From contig WQSH01000016.1 in NCBI GenBank assembly GCA_009787995.1, positions 1 to 37,566 of the forward strand: a DNA stretch of 37,566 nt, written 5' to 3'. The stretch is from Oscillospiraceae bacterium (GTDB taxonomy: Bacteria > Bacillota > Clostridia > Oscillospirales > Oscillospiraceae). Both the position numbers and the translations under genes were made by a program. Numbering within the stretch: the stretch's first letter is position 1; every line of letters begins with the position of its first letter. Positions 8,563 through 17,858 of this stretch are shown in pieces. The notes beneath the pieces were generated by a model, which did no database searches, was not told where the DNA came from, and saw only the letters and a program-made list of their open reading frames with translations.

Positions 8563-9741
8563 ATGCAAGCTGCGTTTTCGGATGCAGTCCACAATGTCAC
8601 TATCACAGGTTACGGCTCGGGCGGAGAAGGCGTGGCCCGGCTTTGCGATGGCAAGGTTGTTTTTGTCCGAAGTGCGGCTCGCGGGGATGTCTTGGAGGTC
8701 AAGCTGACAAAAGAGAAGCCCCGAAGCGCATATGGAGAGGTTTGCCGCATTTTGACGGCCTCGCCGCACCGCATAGAGCCGGACTGCCCATATTATCCGG
8801 GCTGTGGGGGCTGCGACTTTAGGCATATCACCTATGTCGAGGAGCTAGACGCCAAGCTCAGGCGGATCAATGACGCACTGGGGAGAATCGGTGGGCTAGC
8901 CGCCCATGTGGATGGAATTCTGAGCACGGGTCGTCCTGATGGGTACCGCAACAAGGCAGTCCTCCACTCCGATGGAGAATCATTGGGGTTTTATGGAGCG
9001 GGAAGCCATATGGTCATTCCCATAAAAAGATGTGCCCTTTTAAAGGATGATTTAAACGAAGTGCTTGAGCGGATGGCTTCGGCTTCCGGCAGGGGAATTT
9101 CAGGCGGCAATCTAGGCGCAAATCTTGGCATTGCCCATGAGCTTCGCAGCGGAAAAGGTGAGGTGATGCTCCGTTCGGGAAGAAATGGTATAAGCCCACC
9201 GCTGGAAGAAGAGCTGGACGGTTTAGTTTTTGGGATTTCCGGGTTCTTCCAAGTAAATACGGAAGCGGCGTCGCTTTTGTACCGAAAGGCTCGTGAATAT
9301 GCGGAGATGTCCCCATCGGAGACGCTGCTTGACTTGTATTGCGGCGTCGGCTCACTGACAATTTTTGTCGGGCGGGATGCGGGGCGCGCCCTGGGCGTTG
9401 AAATAAACCCTGATGCGATAGAGGCCGCGCGCAAAAACGCAAGGCGAAATGGGTTTTCGCATATTGACTTTATAGCTGCCGACGCCGCCCAATGGAGCGA
9501 TGAGGCCGTCAAGCCTGACTGCATCATAGTTGACCCGCCTCGGAGCGGCTTGTCCAGGGATGCCTTGCGGAAAATTCTTGGGCTTTCTCCCAAGCGCATA
9601 GTATATGTATCTTGCGACCCGGCGACTCTAGCCCGGGACATCCGGATGCTCGATGGATATTCGCTCATTAAGGCATGCGCCGTAGATATGTTCCCGAGGA
9701 CAGCAAATGTGGAGTGCTGCTGCCTTCTGAATAAAAGGTGA
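8563..9741 (+). CDS. rlmD: 23S rRNA (uracil-5-)-methyltransferase RlmD/RumA (RlmCD-like)
   Basis: TRAM-like N-terminus, Fe-S Cys motif 'CPYYPGCGGCDF', 'LLDLYCGVGSLTIFVG', 'IIVDPPRSGLS', 'YVSCDPATLARD'. ATG 8563 with GGGGAGG SD. Confidence 0.92.
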   Translation: MQAAFSDAVHNVTITGYGSGGEGVARLCDGKVVFVRSAARGDVLEVKLTKEKPRSAYGEVCRILTASPHRIEPDCPYYPGCGGCDFRHITYVEELDAKLRRINDALGRIGGLAAHVDGILSTGRPDGYRNKAVLHSDGESLGFYGAGSHMVIPIKRCALLKDDLNEVLERMASASGRGISGGNLGANLGIAHELRSGKGEVMLRSGRNGISPPLEEELDGLVFGISGFFQVNTEAASLLYRKAREYAEMSPSETLLDLYCGVGSLTIFVGRDAGRALGVEINPDAIEAARKNARRNGFSHIDFIAADAAQWSDEAVKPDCIIVDPPRSGLSRDALRKILGLSPKRIVYVSCDPATLARDIRMLDGYSLIKACAVDMFPRTANVECCCLLNKR

Positions 9742-9847
9742 TAAAGATTTGCGCATTTTTTCAGAAATCAACAAACGTTAGTTTTCACATGTAAAATGAC
9801 GGACATCAGATGTACGAATCCTTTACACTAAGAACAGTTGGGAGGGA

Positions 9848-10210
9848 GTGCGCGTGGCAAACTGGGTTGAACAACTAAATAATGCCCTTGTCTACATCGA
9901 TGACCACTTGTGTGATGAGATTGACTATCACAAAATAAGCCGCATTACAGCGTGCCCTATCGAAGCTTTGCAGCGTGTTTTCGTGCTGAATGCCGGAATT
10001 ACATTGACAGAGTATATCAGGCGGCGTAAACTGTATGAGGCATTTGTCGAACTCAGAACCACAACTGACAGGATTATTGACATAGCAGTAAAGTATGGGT
10101 ATAATTCGCCGGACGCTTTCGGCGTTGCTTTTAAGCGTGTTTACGGCGTTAGCCCAGCGAAACAGTTCCCTGCAGATATGAATACGACGTCGCGGATAGG
10201 AGGGTTTTGA
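9848..10210 (+). CDS. AraC-family DNA-binding regulator (HTH domain only)
   Basis: 120 aa; 'LTEYIRRRKLYEAFVELRTTTDRIIDIAVKYGYNSPDAFGVAFKRVYGVSPAKQ' is a canonical AraC signature. GTG start. Confidence 0.88.
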   Translation: MRVANWVEQLNNALVYIDDHLCDEIDYHKISRITACPIEALQRVFVLNAGITLTEYIRRRKLYEAFVELRTTTDRIIDIAVKYGYNSPDAFGVAFKRVYGVSPAKQFPADMNTTSRIGGF

Positions 10211-10569
10211 ATCTTTATTCTTGGATGTCATTGGAAGAACTGCCCGATTTTCACTCCCGCGCCTTTGTCCACCCACGCTATTCTTGGGCTGGATACGGAA
10301 GTGATTGCTATGTTCACATGGGGTGGAAGAACACATGGAAAGAAGGGGATGAAGCAAGGGCTGAAAGTCAAATTGAGTTCTTCAAGTCGCTGCCTGGCGA
10401 TTTTCAAAAACACATTTTCTGGTGCGGCAAGTGTACAGAAGGAGAATGTGCCAGAAGAAAACTGGTAGAAACAAAGGATGGAGCTTACCCCATGTGTATA
10501 GATGGCTGGTGGAGATTTCCGCCAACGCTTGACGCTATTGCATATATTTTGGAAGCACTCAGAATTTAG
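10207..10569 (+). CDS. Uncharacterized Cys-rich small protein
   Basis: 120 aa, TTG start overlapping the AraC stop, followed at 10581 by the ABC gene. 'FWCGKCTEGECARRK...PMCIDGWWRFPP'. Confidence 0.6.
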   Translation: MNLYSWMSLEELPDFHSRAFVHPRYSWAGYGSDCYVHMGWKNTWKEGDEARAESQIEFFKSLPGDFQKHIFWCGKCTEGECARRKLVETKDGAYPMCIDGWWRFPPTLDAIAYILEALRI

Positions 10570-10580
10570 GAGGACTACTG

Positions 10581-12392
10581 ATGCAAAAATCAAACAGGCT
10601 GCGCACAGTCACGTGGGCTTTCCGATTGGCGTGGGGGATAAATCCATGGCAAATTATCCTGTGGTTCGTTGTGGTCGGGGCGCTGGCGGTTCTTCCGGCG
10701 GTTGCGCTGCAGTTTAACCGTGAAACGCTGAGCGTAATCAGCGGATTCTTGATTGGCGGGGCGTATACATACGCAGACGTCGTCGGGCCGATAGTACGAT
10801 TGGGCCTGCTGATGATTGCCATCGGGCTGTCTGCGAGGATAGATGTGCAGCTGATGCAATTTATCACTTATGACCCATATTTTGGCGGGCTGTACCGGCA
10901 TGCGATGGAAGAGATTCAGAAAATCGAAATGAAGGATCTATTGCGCAAGGAAGTCAATGACAATTGGCTTTCTGCGCTTTTAGAGGCACACTCTCTTTGG
11001 TCATTTGTCTCGGGGCTGGTATTTATATTTGCAAAGCTGGTCGGGATAATTGCGCTGCTTGTTGTGGCGCTTTCGCTTTCTACGCTGATTTTTGCGATAT
11101 CGGCGGTGTATGTTGTGGCAATTTTTGTCGTCAGCATGGTTTTTGCGAAAAGCACACGCCACAGCAATTCAGAAGAGTTCCACGATTTGCGGCAGATTGA
11201 ATACTTTGAGAAAATGGTTGACAACCATGGGATGGCAAAAGAAACAAGAGTCTTTGAAAATACAGATGCAATTGTCGAGCAATGGCGCGTTCCCGTTATG
11301 CGCATCCTAAAGCGGGATTTAGGGCGGCAAAAATCTGCAGAGCTGCGCGATTTGATTACAAGTGCGGGATTTTATGCGTTCCTGATAATCGTCGTAGGGC
11401 TGAGCATAACAAGGGTCGTGCGCGCGGAGATGACGCCGGACATTTTCCTTGTGCTGTTTACGCTGTGCCTGAACCTTTACAATGCGATATCAGGCACGGC
11501 GAGAAACATTACAACATTTGATTTCGGCCTGATAGCGCTTGACAAACAGCGCCGCTTGTTTGAGTTTGCGAAACACAGGGACTATGGCGGGGCAGAGGCT
11601 CCGGCGGATGAAAATGTTGTGTTCGACGTGCAGAACCTGTCTTTCTCATATGGCGATACGCAGACCATCAATGACATGAGCTTCCAAGTAAACAAGGGCG
11701 AAGTCGTTGCGCTTGTCGGTGCCAATGGCAGCGGGAAGACTACGCTTGTCAAATTGCTGCTGGATATGTACAAGCCGGATTCCGGCAGCATCAAAGTGTT
11801 TGGCAGAAAGTACAGCGAATACAAGCGCGACTATGTGCGCACCAGAATAGGAGTGTTTTTTCAGGAATACTACATATATCACGCACCACTGCGAGAGAAT
11901 ATCGGAGTCGGCGCAGTTGAGGATATGGACAATGAAGACAGGATTCGTGCGGCAGTCAAAAAAGGCGGTGCGGAAAAGGTAATGGCGAATTTGCCGAATG
12001 GGCTGAACTCACTGCTCGGGACTTTTCAAGACCCATCCGGTACGGAGCTTTCCGGCGGAGAGAAACAGCGTGTCGCATCCGCCAGGGCGCATATGTCTGA
12101 CCGGGATGTGCTGATATTTGACGAACCTGCCTCAATGCTTGACCCGATTGCCGAGATGGAGCAGTTCGAAGGCATCCGCGATATGCTCGACGACAGGACT
12201 GCGATACTAATAAGCCACCGTGTCGGCTTTGCTCGGATGGCTGACAAGATAATTATGCTGGACGATGGCAAAATCGCCGAAATGGGGGCACATGACGAGC
12301 TGATGGCAAAAGACGGCTTGTACGCAAAATTCTTCACCGAACAGGCGCAATGGTACGACGCATCTAATCCAACAAAGGAGGCGGCCGGATAA
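10581..12392 (+). CDS. ABC exporter, fused permease/ATPase (subunit 1)
   Basis: Walker A 'GANGSGKTT', signature 'LSGGEKQR', Walker B 'VLIFDEPASMLDP', N-terminal TM region; AGGAGG SD. Confidence 0.92.
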   Translation: MQKSNRLRTVTWAFRLAWGINPWQIILWFVVVGALAVLPAVALQFNRETLSVISGFLIGGAYTYADVVGPIVRLGLLMIAIGLSARIDVQLMQFITYDPYFGGLYRHAMEEIQKIEMKDLLRKEVNDNWLSALLEAHSLWSFVSGLVFIFAKLVGIIALLVVALSLSTLIFAISAVYVVAIFVVSMVFAKSTRHSNSEEFHDLRQIEYFEKMVDNHGMAKETRVFENTDAIVEQWRVPVMRILKRDLGRQKSAELRDLITSAGFYAFLIIVVGLSITRVVRAEMTPDIFLVLFTLCLNLYNAISGTARNITTFDFGLIALDKQRRLFEFAKHRDYGGAEAPADENVVFDVQNLSFSYGDTQTINDMSFQVNKGEVVALVGANGSGKTTLVKLLLDMYKPDSGSIKVFGRKYSEYKRDYVRTRIGVFFQEYYIYHAPLRENIGVGAVEDMDNEDRIRAAVKKGGAEKVMANLPNGLNSLLGTFQDPSGTELSGGEKQRVASARAHMSDRDVLIFDEPASMLDPIAEMEQFEGIRDMLDDRTAILISHRVGFARMADKIIMLDDGKIAEMGAHDELMAKDGLYAKFFTEQAQWYDASNPTKEAAG

Positions 12393-14191
12393 TGGGAACG
12401 GAAAAGCTAACATTTGCACAAAGTGTGAAAATCTTTGGCAAATCGCTCAAAGTCAGTCTAAAAGTCCGCGGCGCAGGCTCGATACTCGTCAGCATTCTTG
12501 GATTTGCGATGGCGTTTTTGCCGATGCTTATTGCGATTTATGTGCGGAATTTTTCTAATGAAATCCAAGGCGCATATGGGCGTGGCGAGGAGTATGTATC
12601 GTCGATAATCGGTGTGTTTGTGATACTCTCGGCGCTGTATGTCGTGCAACTGCTGTGGCGGTCGCTCAACAGCTACTTCGAGGTGCGCAACAGAGTGAAA
12701 ATCCAGATGTTCATGCGAGAACGCATCCTGCGCTGCACCTGTGACGTGCAGTACAAGTACATACTGAACTATGACGATTTCAAAAAGCGCATAAACTTCG
12801 TCAGCACGGAGGCGGGGGAGCGCGTCGCCAACAGTGTTGGCACGACAATTACGTGGCTGCAGGACATAATCACGTTCATCAGCATAATCACGGTTTTATG
12901 GGCGGTTGACGTGTGGATCGTCATAATCCTTGTCGCAGCTTGTATCCCTGCGATACTGATATCTGCAAAGTTCAGCGATGAGCAGTATTGGGCGCAAGGG
13001 TTCTATGTACTGCCCTGGCTTATGTCAAACAGTGCGTTCTTTGAGGCGACGATGAGCACGGCGATTAATGACACGCGCTTCTTCGGCGCTTATCCGTGGC
13101 TGCGCGGCAAATTTGAAAGATTGAACGCAGAGTATATCGGTATAAAGAACCGGGTGACGAAAAAGCACGTTTTCTTCAACTCGCTTGCAGATATATTTCG
13201 AAGCGGGGTGTATGTTGTTATCCTGCTGATTGCCGCGCGGCAGATATTTGATAATCCTGTTGTTGGAATCGGCGCATTTATGCTCGTGTTCACTATGGCA
13301 AGTCAGCTGCAGGACGTAACGGCAAGGATTTTCACCGCCGCTGCGCAGTTTTCCAGCAATGCCGCATATATGCGTGACTTCTTCTACCTTGATTTGCTTG
13401 AGTATGAGATGCGCGGCTCCGCCGCCAAACCCCAGAATAATTTCTCGATCCAGTTTAAGGATGTAGACTTCACCTATCCCAACACAGAACGGAAGATTCT
13501 GCAGAACCTCAACGTGCATATCCGAGAAGGCGAGAAAGTTGCGATCGTCGGCGAAAACGGCAGTGGCAAGACCACGTTTGTGAGCCTGTTGTGCGCACTG
13601 TATAAGCCTGACAACGGCGACGTCACGATGGGCGGGGAGAGCATTTATGATAATATCTCAAAAATGAGAAAGGCACTATCCGCAGTTTTTCAGGATTTTG
13701 CCAGGTACGAGACGACAATCCGCGCAAACATAGTTATTTCAGATTTAGGGCGCGGGGAATCTGATGAGCAAATCCGCACAGCGGCGGAGAACACCGGTGC
13801 ATGGGAATTCATTGAAGCTCAGGACAATGGCCTCGATGAAGTTGTCGGCACGTTTAGCCCAAGCGGCAACAATCTTTCCGGTGGGCAATGGCAGAAAGTG
13901 GCACTCACACGCTGCATCTACCGCTCTGATGCGAAAATCATGATACTCGACGAGCCGACCGCTGCGCTCGACCCCGTAGCCGAGGCGGAGCTTTATCGGC
14001 ACTTCACCGACATAATCGGCGACCGCACGACGATACTTATCTCGCACCGGCTCGGCATAACGCAGCTTGTTGACCGTGTCCTGGTATTCGACGATGGGCG
14101 CATTGTCGAGGACGGGACGCATTCCGAACTGCTGGAAAAGGATGGTCTGTATGCAAGGATGTACCATGCGCAAGCGCAGTGGTATGAGTGA
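12392..14191 (+). CDS. ABC exporter, fused permease/ATPase (subunit 2)
   Basis: Walker A 'GENGSGKTT', signature 'LSGGQWQK', Walker B 'IMILDEPTAALDP'; overlaps subunit 1 by 1 bp (TAATG). Confidence 0.92.
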   Translation: MGTEKLTFAQSVKIFGKSLKVSLKVRGAGSILVSILGFAMAFLPMLIAIYVRNFSNEIQGAYGRGEEYVSSIIGVFVILSALYVVQLLWRSLNSYFEVRNRVKIQMFMRERILRCTCDVQYKYILNYDDFKKRINFVSTEAGERVANSVGTTITWLQDIITFISIITVLWAVDVWIVIILVAACIPAILISAKFSDEQYWAQGFYVLPWLMSNSAFFEATMSTAINDTRFFGAYPWLRGKFERLNAEYIGIKNRVTKKHVFFNSLADIFRSGVYVVILLIAARQIFDNPVVGIGAFMLVFTMASQLQDVTARIFTAAAQFSSNAAYMRDFFYLDLLEYEMRGSAAKPQNNFSIQFKDVDFTYPNTERKILQNLNVHIREGEKVAIVGENGSGKTTFVSLLCALYKPDNGDVTMGGESIYDNISKMRKALSAVFQDFARYETTIRANIVISDLGRGESDEQIRTAAENTGAWEFIEAQDNGLDEVVGTFSPSGNNLSGGQWQKVALTRCIYRSDAKIMILDEPTAALDPVAEAELYRHFTDIIGDRTTILISHRLGITQLVDRVLVFDDGRIVEDGTHSELLEKDGLYARMYHAQAQWYE

Positions 14192-14250
14192 TGAGGCAAA
14201 CGCGCTGCTACAGAGCGTGCTGCAGCTGTTGGGGAAATGAAAACCTGAAA

Positions 14251-14290
14251 AACAAACATCCGATGGGAAAATCTCATCGGATGCGTTGTT
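14251..14290 (+). terminator. Hairpin terminator after ABC operon
   Basis: AACATCCGATG GGAAAATCT CATCGGATG CGTTGTTT; 9-bp perfect core stem. Confidence 0.6.
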
Positions 14291-14369
14291 TCCTCTTGTA
14301 GAGCATTATGGGGAGTTTTGTGTTTTGGTTATCGGGATTAGCAGTAGCGAATCAAGCAAGCACAAATGA

Positions 14370-14440
14370 CTATTCAGTGCCTGCTATCAGTCCGGCATTG
14401 AGAAGCCTGCTCCTAGGTTTTCTTGGCTGGCACTGAATAG
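14370..14440. repeat. 12-bp perfect inverted repeat enclosing a 47-nt structured loop
   Basis: CTATTCAGTGCC (14370-14381) / GGCACTGAATAG (14429-14440). Confidence 0.6.
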
Positions 14441-14461
14441 TAACGCACAAATTAAGGCATA

Positions 14462-14524
14462 CGATAAAAATATATCGAAAAACGATAAAAAAATATTGCA
14501 ATTCGATAATTGGTGTGCTAGACT
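14462..14524 (+). promoter_or_regulatory. Promoter with phased CGATA operator candidates for the DUF2975/YozG-like operon
   Basis: CGATA at 14462, 14483, 14504 (21 bp apart); palindrome TATCG-AAAAA-CGATA 14473-14487; candidate -35 TTGCAA 14496-14501 and -10 TAGACT 14519-14524 with 17-bp spacer. Confidence 0.5.
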
Positions 14525-14571
14525 TCATATTACAGAAATTTCTGCCTAGGGAAAAATATGGGGGTACGTTC

Positions 14572-15021
14572 ATGTGGAATGAGAATAAGTCGCTTGTCTT
14601 GAGCAAAATAGCTGTTATCGCATTTATGGTGCTGCTTCTGGCTTGCGCAGTGCTTGCACCCAGGCTTGTGGCGCGGCTCATTGGAATGTCGGCGATGGCG
14701 AATGCCGCAGGATCTGCGTTGTTTCTTTGGACCCTGTACGTGGGGTGCATCCCTGCCGGAGCTTTGCTTGTGAACCTGTATATGCTGTTGCGCCGCATAA
14801 GCGCAGGGAGCGTGTTCGTCAAAGAAAACGTGTCTACCCTGCGGCTTATCTCTTGGTGCCTCTTCGTCGGCGGAATAATCTGCATCGCATCGTCGCTGTA
14901 TTATGCGCCTTGGCTGCCGATTGGAATCGCCGCAGCATTCATGGGACTTGTGGTCTGCGTTGTGAAAAATGTCATCGCAAAAGCAGTTTCGCTTCAGGAT
15001 GATGCGGATTACACTATTTAA
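14572..15021 (+). CDS. DUF2975-family membrane protein
   Basis: About 149 aa, four hydrophobic segments, immediately upstream of a YozG-like HTH gene, as typical for DUF2975. Confidence 0.72.
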   Translation: MWNENKSLVLSKIAVIAFMVLLLACAVLAPRLVARLIGMSAMANAAGSALFLWTLYVGCIPAGALLVNLYMLLRRISAGSVFVKENVSTLRLISWCLFVGGIICIASSLYYAPWLPIGIAAAFMGLVVCVVKNVIAKAVSLQDDADYTI

Positions 15022-15036
15022 AGGAGGGCGGCATCC

Positions 15037-15261
15037 ATGCCAATTGTTGTAAATCTTGATGTAGTGATGGCAAAACGCAGGATATCATCAGGCGAACTTG
15101 CCGCTGCCATTGGGCTCAGCCAGGCAAATCTATCGATTTTAAAGACGGGGAAAGCGCGGGCAATTAGATTCTCAACGCTGGAGGCAATCTGCAAAGCGCT
15201 GGGGTGCCAGCCCGGAGATATATTGGAATATGAAATGGAGGACGTTAGCCATGGAGAATAG
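15037..15261 (+). CDS. YozG-like XRE/Cro family transcriptional regulator
   Basis: 74 aa; 'VVNLDVVMAKRRISSGELAAAIGLSQANLSILKTGKARAIRFSTLEAICKALGCQPGDILEYE' classic small HTH. Confidence 0.88.
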   Translation: MPIVVNLDVVMAKRRISSGELAAAIGLSQANLSILKTGKARAIRFSTLEAICKALGCQPGDILEYEMEDVSHGE

Positions 15262-16846
15262 ACAAATGGTAACGCAAGGAGATGAATCCCTTTTGCGCAC
15301 ACAGTGGCCTGAGCAAAGCGCAGAGGAAAAAGTGGGGAATGCTTTCAAGCCCGACTTGACCGATTTTTTGTTTGCAATAGCCGCATTTGCCCTTGGGTAC
15401 CTCTTCTCGCGCTGGGTATTTTTTTCATGGCGGGGCTGGGGAGTGGCGGCATTCACGACGGCGTATCTACTTGGAGTTACAGCGTATCTGATGAAGAAGG
15501 GCGCATTCGTAAAAAGCGGCGCAGCAGTATATTGGGCTGCTGTGACGTGGCTGACGGGCGCTTCATACGCGCTGTGGGGAAATGCCGGATTTGCGGGTGT
15601 TAGAGGTTTGTTCTTGTTTTGCTCAGCTACATATTATGTTCTTGTGGCTTCCGGCACCACATTGATGGGGAGAACTGGGAATTACCTGCTTATTGACGGA
15701 ATCAAGGCAGTCATAATTGTCCCGTTTCGGAATATTCTCAATCAATATGTCAGCTTCTCGGCCCTTGGAAAAGGGGCGAGGCGGGGCAGGGTTCTTCCAG
15801 TCATATTGGGAACTGCCGTGGCGCTGATGTTGGCTCTTATTATCATACCGCTGCTCGAGAGCGCTGATGCCGGGGGATTTGGTGTATTAATGGGGTTTGT
15901 AAGGTCTGTTTTCAGGTTCAGTTTTGTAGAGATTGCGATTTACGTTTTCTTTGCCATTCCGGTTGCGGCATACCTATATGGGCTTGTATCTGGGGCGGCG
16001 CACAGAAAGGGCACGGATATAATAAAGCCTGAATCTGCTGCCAGCGCCGTCGCTGCGCTGAGAATTGTTCAACCGGCGACTATAAATATAGTCCTTGGCT
16101 CTGTCTGCGCGCTTTACCTTGTGTTTATCTTCAGCCAATTGCCCTATTTTTTCTCGGCATTTACCGGCAGCAAGCCTGACGGCTGGCTCACTTATTCCGA
16201 ATTCGCCCGAAGGGGATTCTTTGAGCTCTGCGGCATCGCTGCTATTAACTTGACGCTCTTGACAATCAGCAATCTATGCTCAAAGAAAGTGCGCGCAGAG
16301 TCGCAGATTTTGAAAATCTTTAACATTGCGCTGGCAATACTTACTTTAGTCCTGATTGCGACAGCCTTTAGCAAAATGGCGCTCTATATTGGGGTCTTCG
16401 GGTTGACGATGCGCCGGTTGTTGCCATGTATTTTTATGGTTTTTATGGCAGCAGTTTTTGTTGCTTTGATAGCTTTGCAAAAGTGGGATTTTTCGATTGT
16501 TAGGTTTTCACTGGTAGTGGGGTCGGCTATGATTGTCGCACTGTGCCTATCAAACCCCGATGCAATGGTCGTGCGCTATAACACAGGAAGGTACTTGAGC
16601 GGGACACTGCGAGAATATGACATGGAGATAGTCCGAAGGTCAGGAGTTGCGGGGGTTTTGCCGGCTATTGAAGTTTACAACAGCACCTCAAACGAACAAC
16701 TGCGGGGCGATTTGCGCCGGCATCTTTCGATGCATAGCTCGATTGGCGGCAACTCAAGCCCAACGCTCAGCTTCGAGTCGCATAGGGCGTGGCGGGCGGT
16801 GATTGAGGGCGGATTTATTCCGCAGGCGCCCACACCTCAAAGATAG
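15251..16846 (+). CDS. Polytopic membrane protein (DUF4173/DUF4153-like)
   Basis: Many hydrophobic segments; overlaps the HTH gene; 'DGWLTYSEFARRGFFELCGIAAINL' is typical of DUF4173. Confidence 0.72.
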   Translation: MENRQMVTQGDESLLRTQWPEQSAEEKVGNAFKPDLTDFLFAIAAFALGYLFSRWVFFSWRGWGVAAFTTAYLLGVTAYLMKKGAFVKSGAAVYWAAVTWLTGASYALWGNAGFAGVRGLFLFCSATYYVLVASGTTLMGRTGNYLLIDGIKAVIIVPFRNILNQYVSFSALGKGARRGRVLPVILGTAVALMLALIIIPLLESADAGGFGVLMGFVRSVFRFSFVEIAIYVFFAIPVAAYLYGLVSGAAHRKGTDIIKPESAASAVAALRIVQPATINIVLGSVCALYLVFIFSQLPYFFSAFTGSKPDGWLTYSEFARRGFFELCGIAAINLTLLTISNLCSKKVRAESQILKIFNIALAILTLVLIATAFSKMALYIGVFGLTMRRLLPCIFMVFMAAVFVALIALQKWDFSIVRFSLVVGSAMIVALCLSNPDAMVVRYNTGRYLSGTLREYDMEIVRRSGVAGVLPAIEVYNSTSNEQLRGDLRRHLSMHSSIGGNSSPTLSFESHRAWRAVIEGGFIPQAPTPQR

Positions 16847-16936
16847 GGGAGAGCGCATCAGATATTGACTGACGCCGCAGTGATGTGTAAAATAGTTTCG
16901 CTGGTCAGAATAGTATTGTAAGAACAGGTACGGAAT

Positions 16937-17542
16937 ATGGAGGGCTTAGGCTTGGATAAAAATACAAATTGGCCGGAGTTTATAAAGCGGACATTGGATA
17001 CCCCGCCCCGGTGGATGATGAAAAAGACACTTGAGCTCTTTGGCGATTTTGCAGGCCATGCCGTTGACTTGGGATGCGGCAGCGGCATCGATACTATCGA
17101 GCTTGCAGAACGCGGATGGACTGTCTATGCCGTCGACTCCACTCCGGATGGCTTTGCAAACATTATGTCAAAATTGCCGGAAGATAAACAAGCCAAAGTC
17201 AAATGCATTCAGGCAGACTTTGAGCACATGGCAATCCCCGAAGCCGACCTCATTTATTCAGTTTTTAGTCTCCCGTTTTGCAAACCAGAACATTTTGGCG
17301 CATTTTGGGAAAAGATTGTAAGCGCTATAAAACCGGGCGGCAGATTCGCCGGGAACTTGTTCGGAGTTAAAGATGAATGGGCGTACATGAGCGATGCTAC
17401 TTTTATTACAAAAGAGCAGTTTGACGAGCTTTTCAAGGACTTCACGATTGAGCATTTTAGGGAGCAGTATTCGGAAGGCCCCTCGGTGTTAGTCCCAACA
17501 AAGCTTTGGCATCTTTTTGATGTGGTTGCGCAGAAAAGATAA
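16937..17542 (+). CDS. Class I SAM-dependent methyltransferase
   Basis: 'AVDLGCGSGIDTIELAERGWTVYAVDSTPDG' motif I, 'PEADLIYSVFSLPFC', 'IKPGGRFAGNLFG'. Confidence 0.85.
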   Translation: MEGLGLDKNTNWPEFIKRTLDTPPRWMMKKTLELFGDFAGHAVDLGCGSGIDTIELAERGWTVYAVDSTPDGFANIMSKLPEDKQAKVKCIQADFEHMAIPEADLIYSVFSLPFCKPEHFGAFWEKIVSAIKPGGRFAGNLFGVKDEWAYMSDATFITKEQFDELFKDFTIEHFREQYSEGPSVLVPTKLWHLFDVVAQKR

Positions 17543-17550
17543 AGTAACTG

Positions 17551-17790
17551 ACCGAACTTAGAGGAGTGTGCAGGCTTCTAGATGCCGGGTCGATAGCTGG
17601 TACAGACCAGCTAACTGCCGAAATCGTAAGGTTATCTTTAGCTTTGTCAAGCCGACAGCAGGGGCAATATGGCAGAACAGAACGTGTGGAGTCTTAAAAG
17701 GAAATGGAGGGAAACGGAGAAAACCTTACATTCCCGGAAATGCTTTCGTTAAAATGACGACTGCACGCAGCTGTTTTGCTGTGAGCGGCA
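17551..17790 (+). ncRNA. Candidate structured non-coding RNA
   Basis: Nested complementary segments: GTGTGCAG 17566-17573 with CTGCACGC 17761-17768 (one G-U on + strand), GTAAGGTT 17626-17633 with AACCTTAC 17722-17729, local hairpin TAGCTGGT-ACAG-ACCAGCTA 17594-17613. Confidence 0.5.
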
Positions 17791-17796
17791 CAAAAA

Positions 17797-17829
17797 CTCA
17801 GCGATTGACAAACATTGTCAATCGCTGAG
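17797..17829 (-). terminator. Rho-independent terminator for the minus-strand mtaB-like gene
   Basis: 14-bp perfect stem CTCAGCGATTGACA/TGTCAATCGCTGAG, loop AACAT; T-run only on the minus strand (TTTTTGTG). Confidence 0.75.
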
Positions 17830-17858
17830 CAGCAAAGTGATTTATAAATTAATAATTG

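Noticed and set aside
17568-17828. 86-aa + ORF
   Set aside because: Overlaps the candidate ncRNA and the mtaB terminator; no family resemblance; better explained as structured RNA.
17797-17829. Terminator of the candidate + strand ncRNA
   Set aside because: The T-run exists only on the minus strand, so the hairpin is assigned to the mtaB-like gene; the ncRNA 3' end remains unknown.
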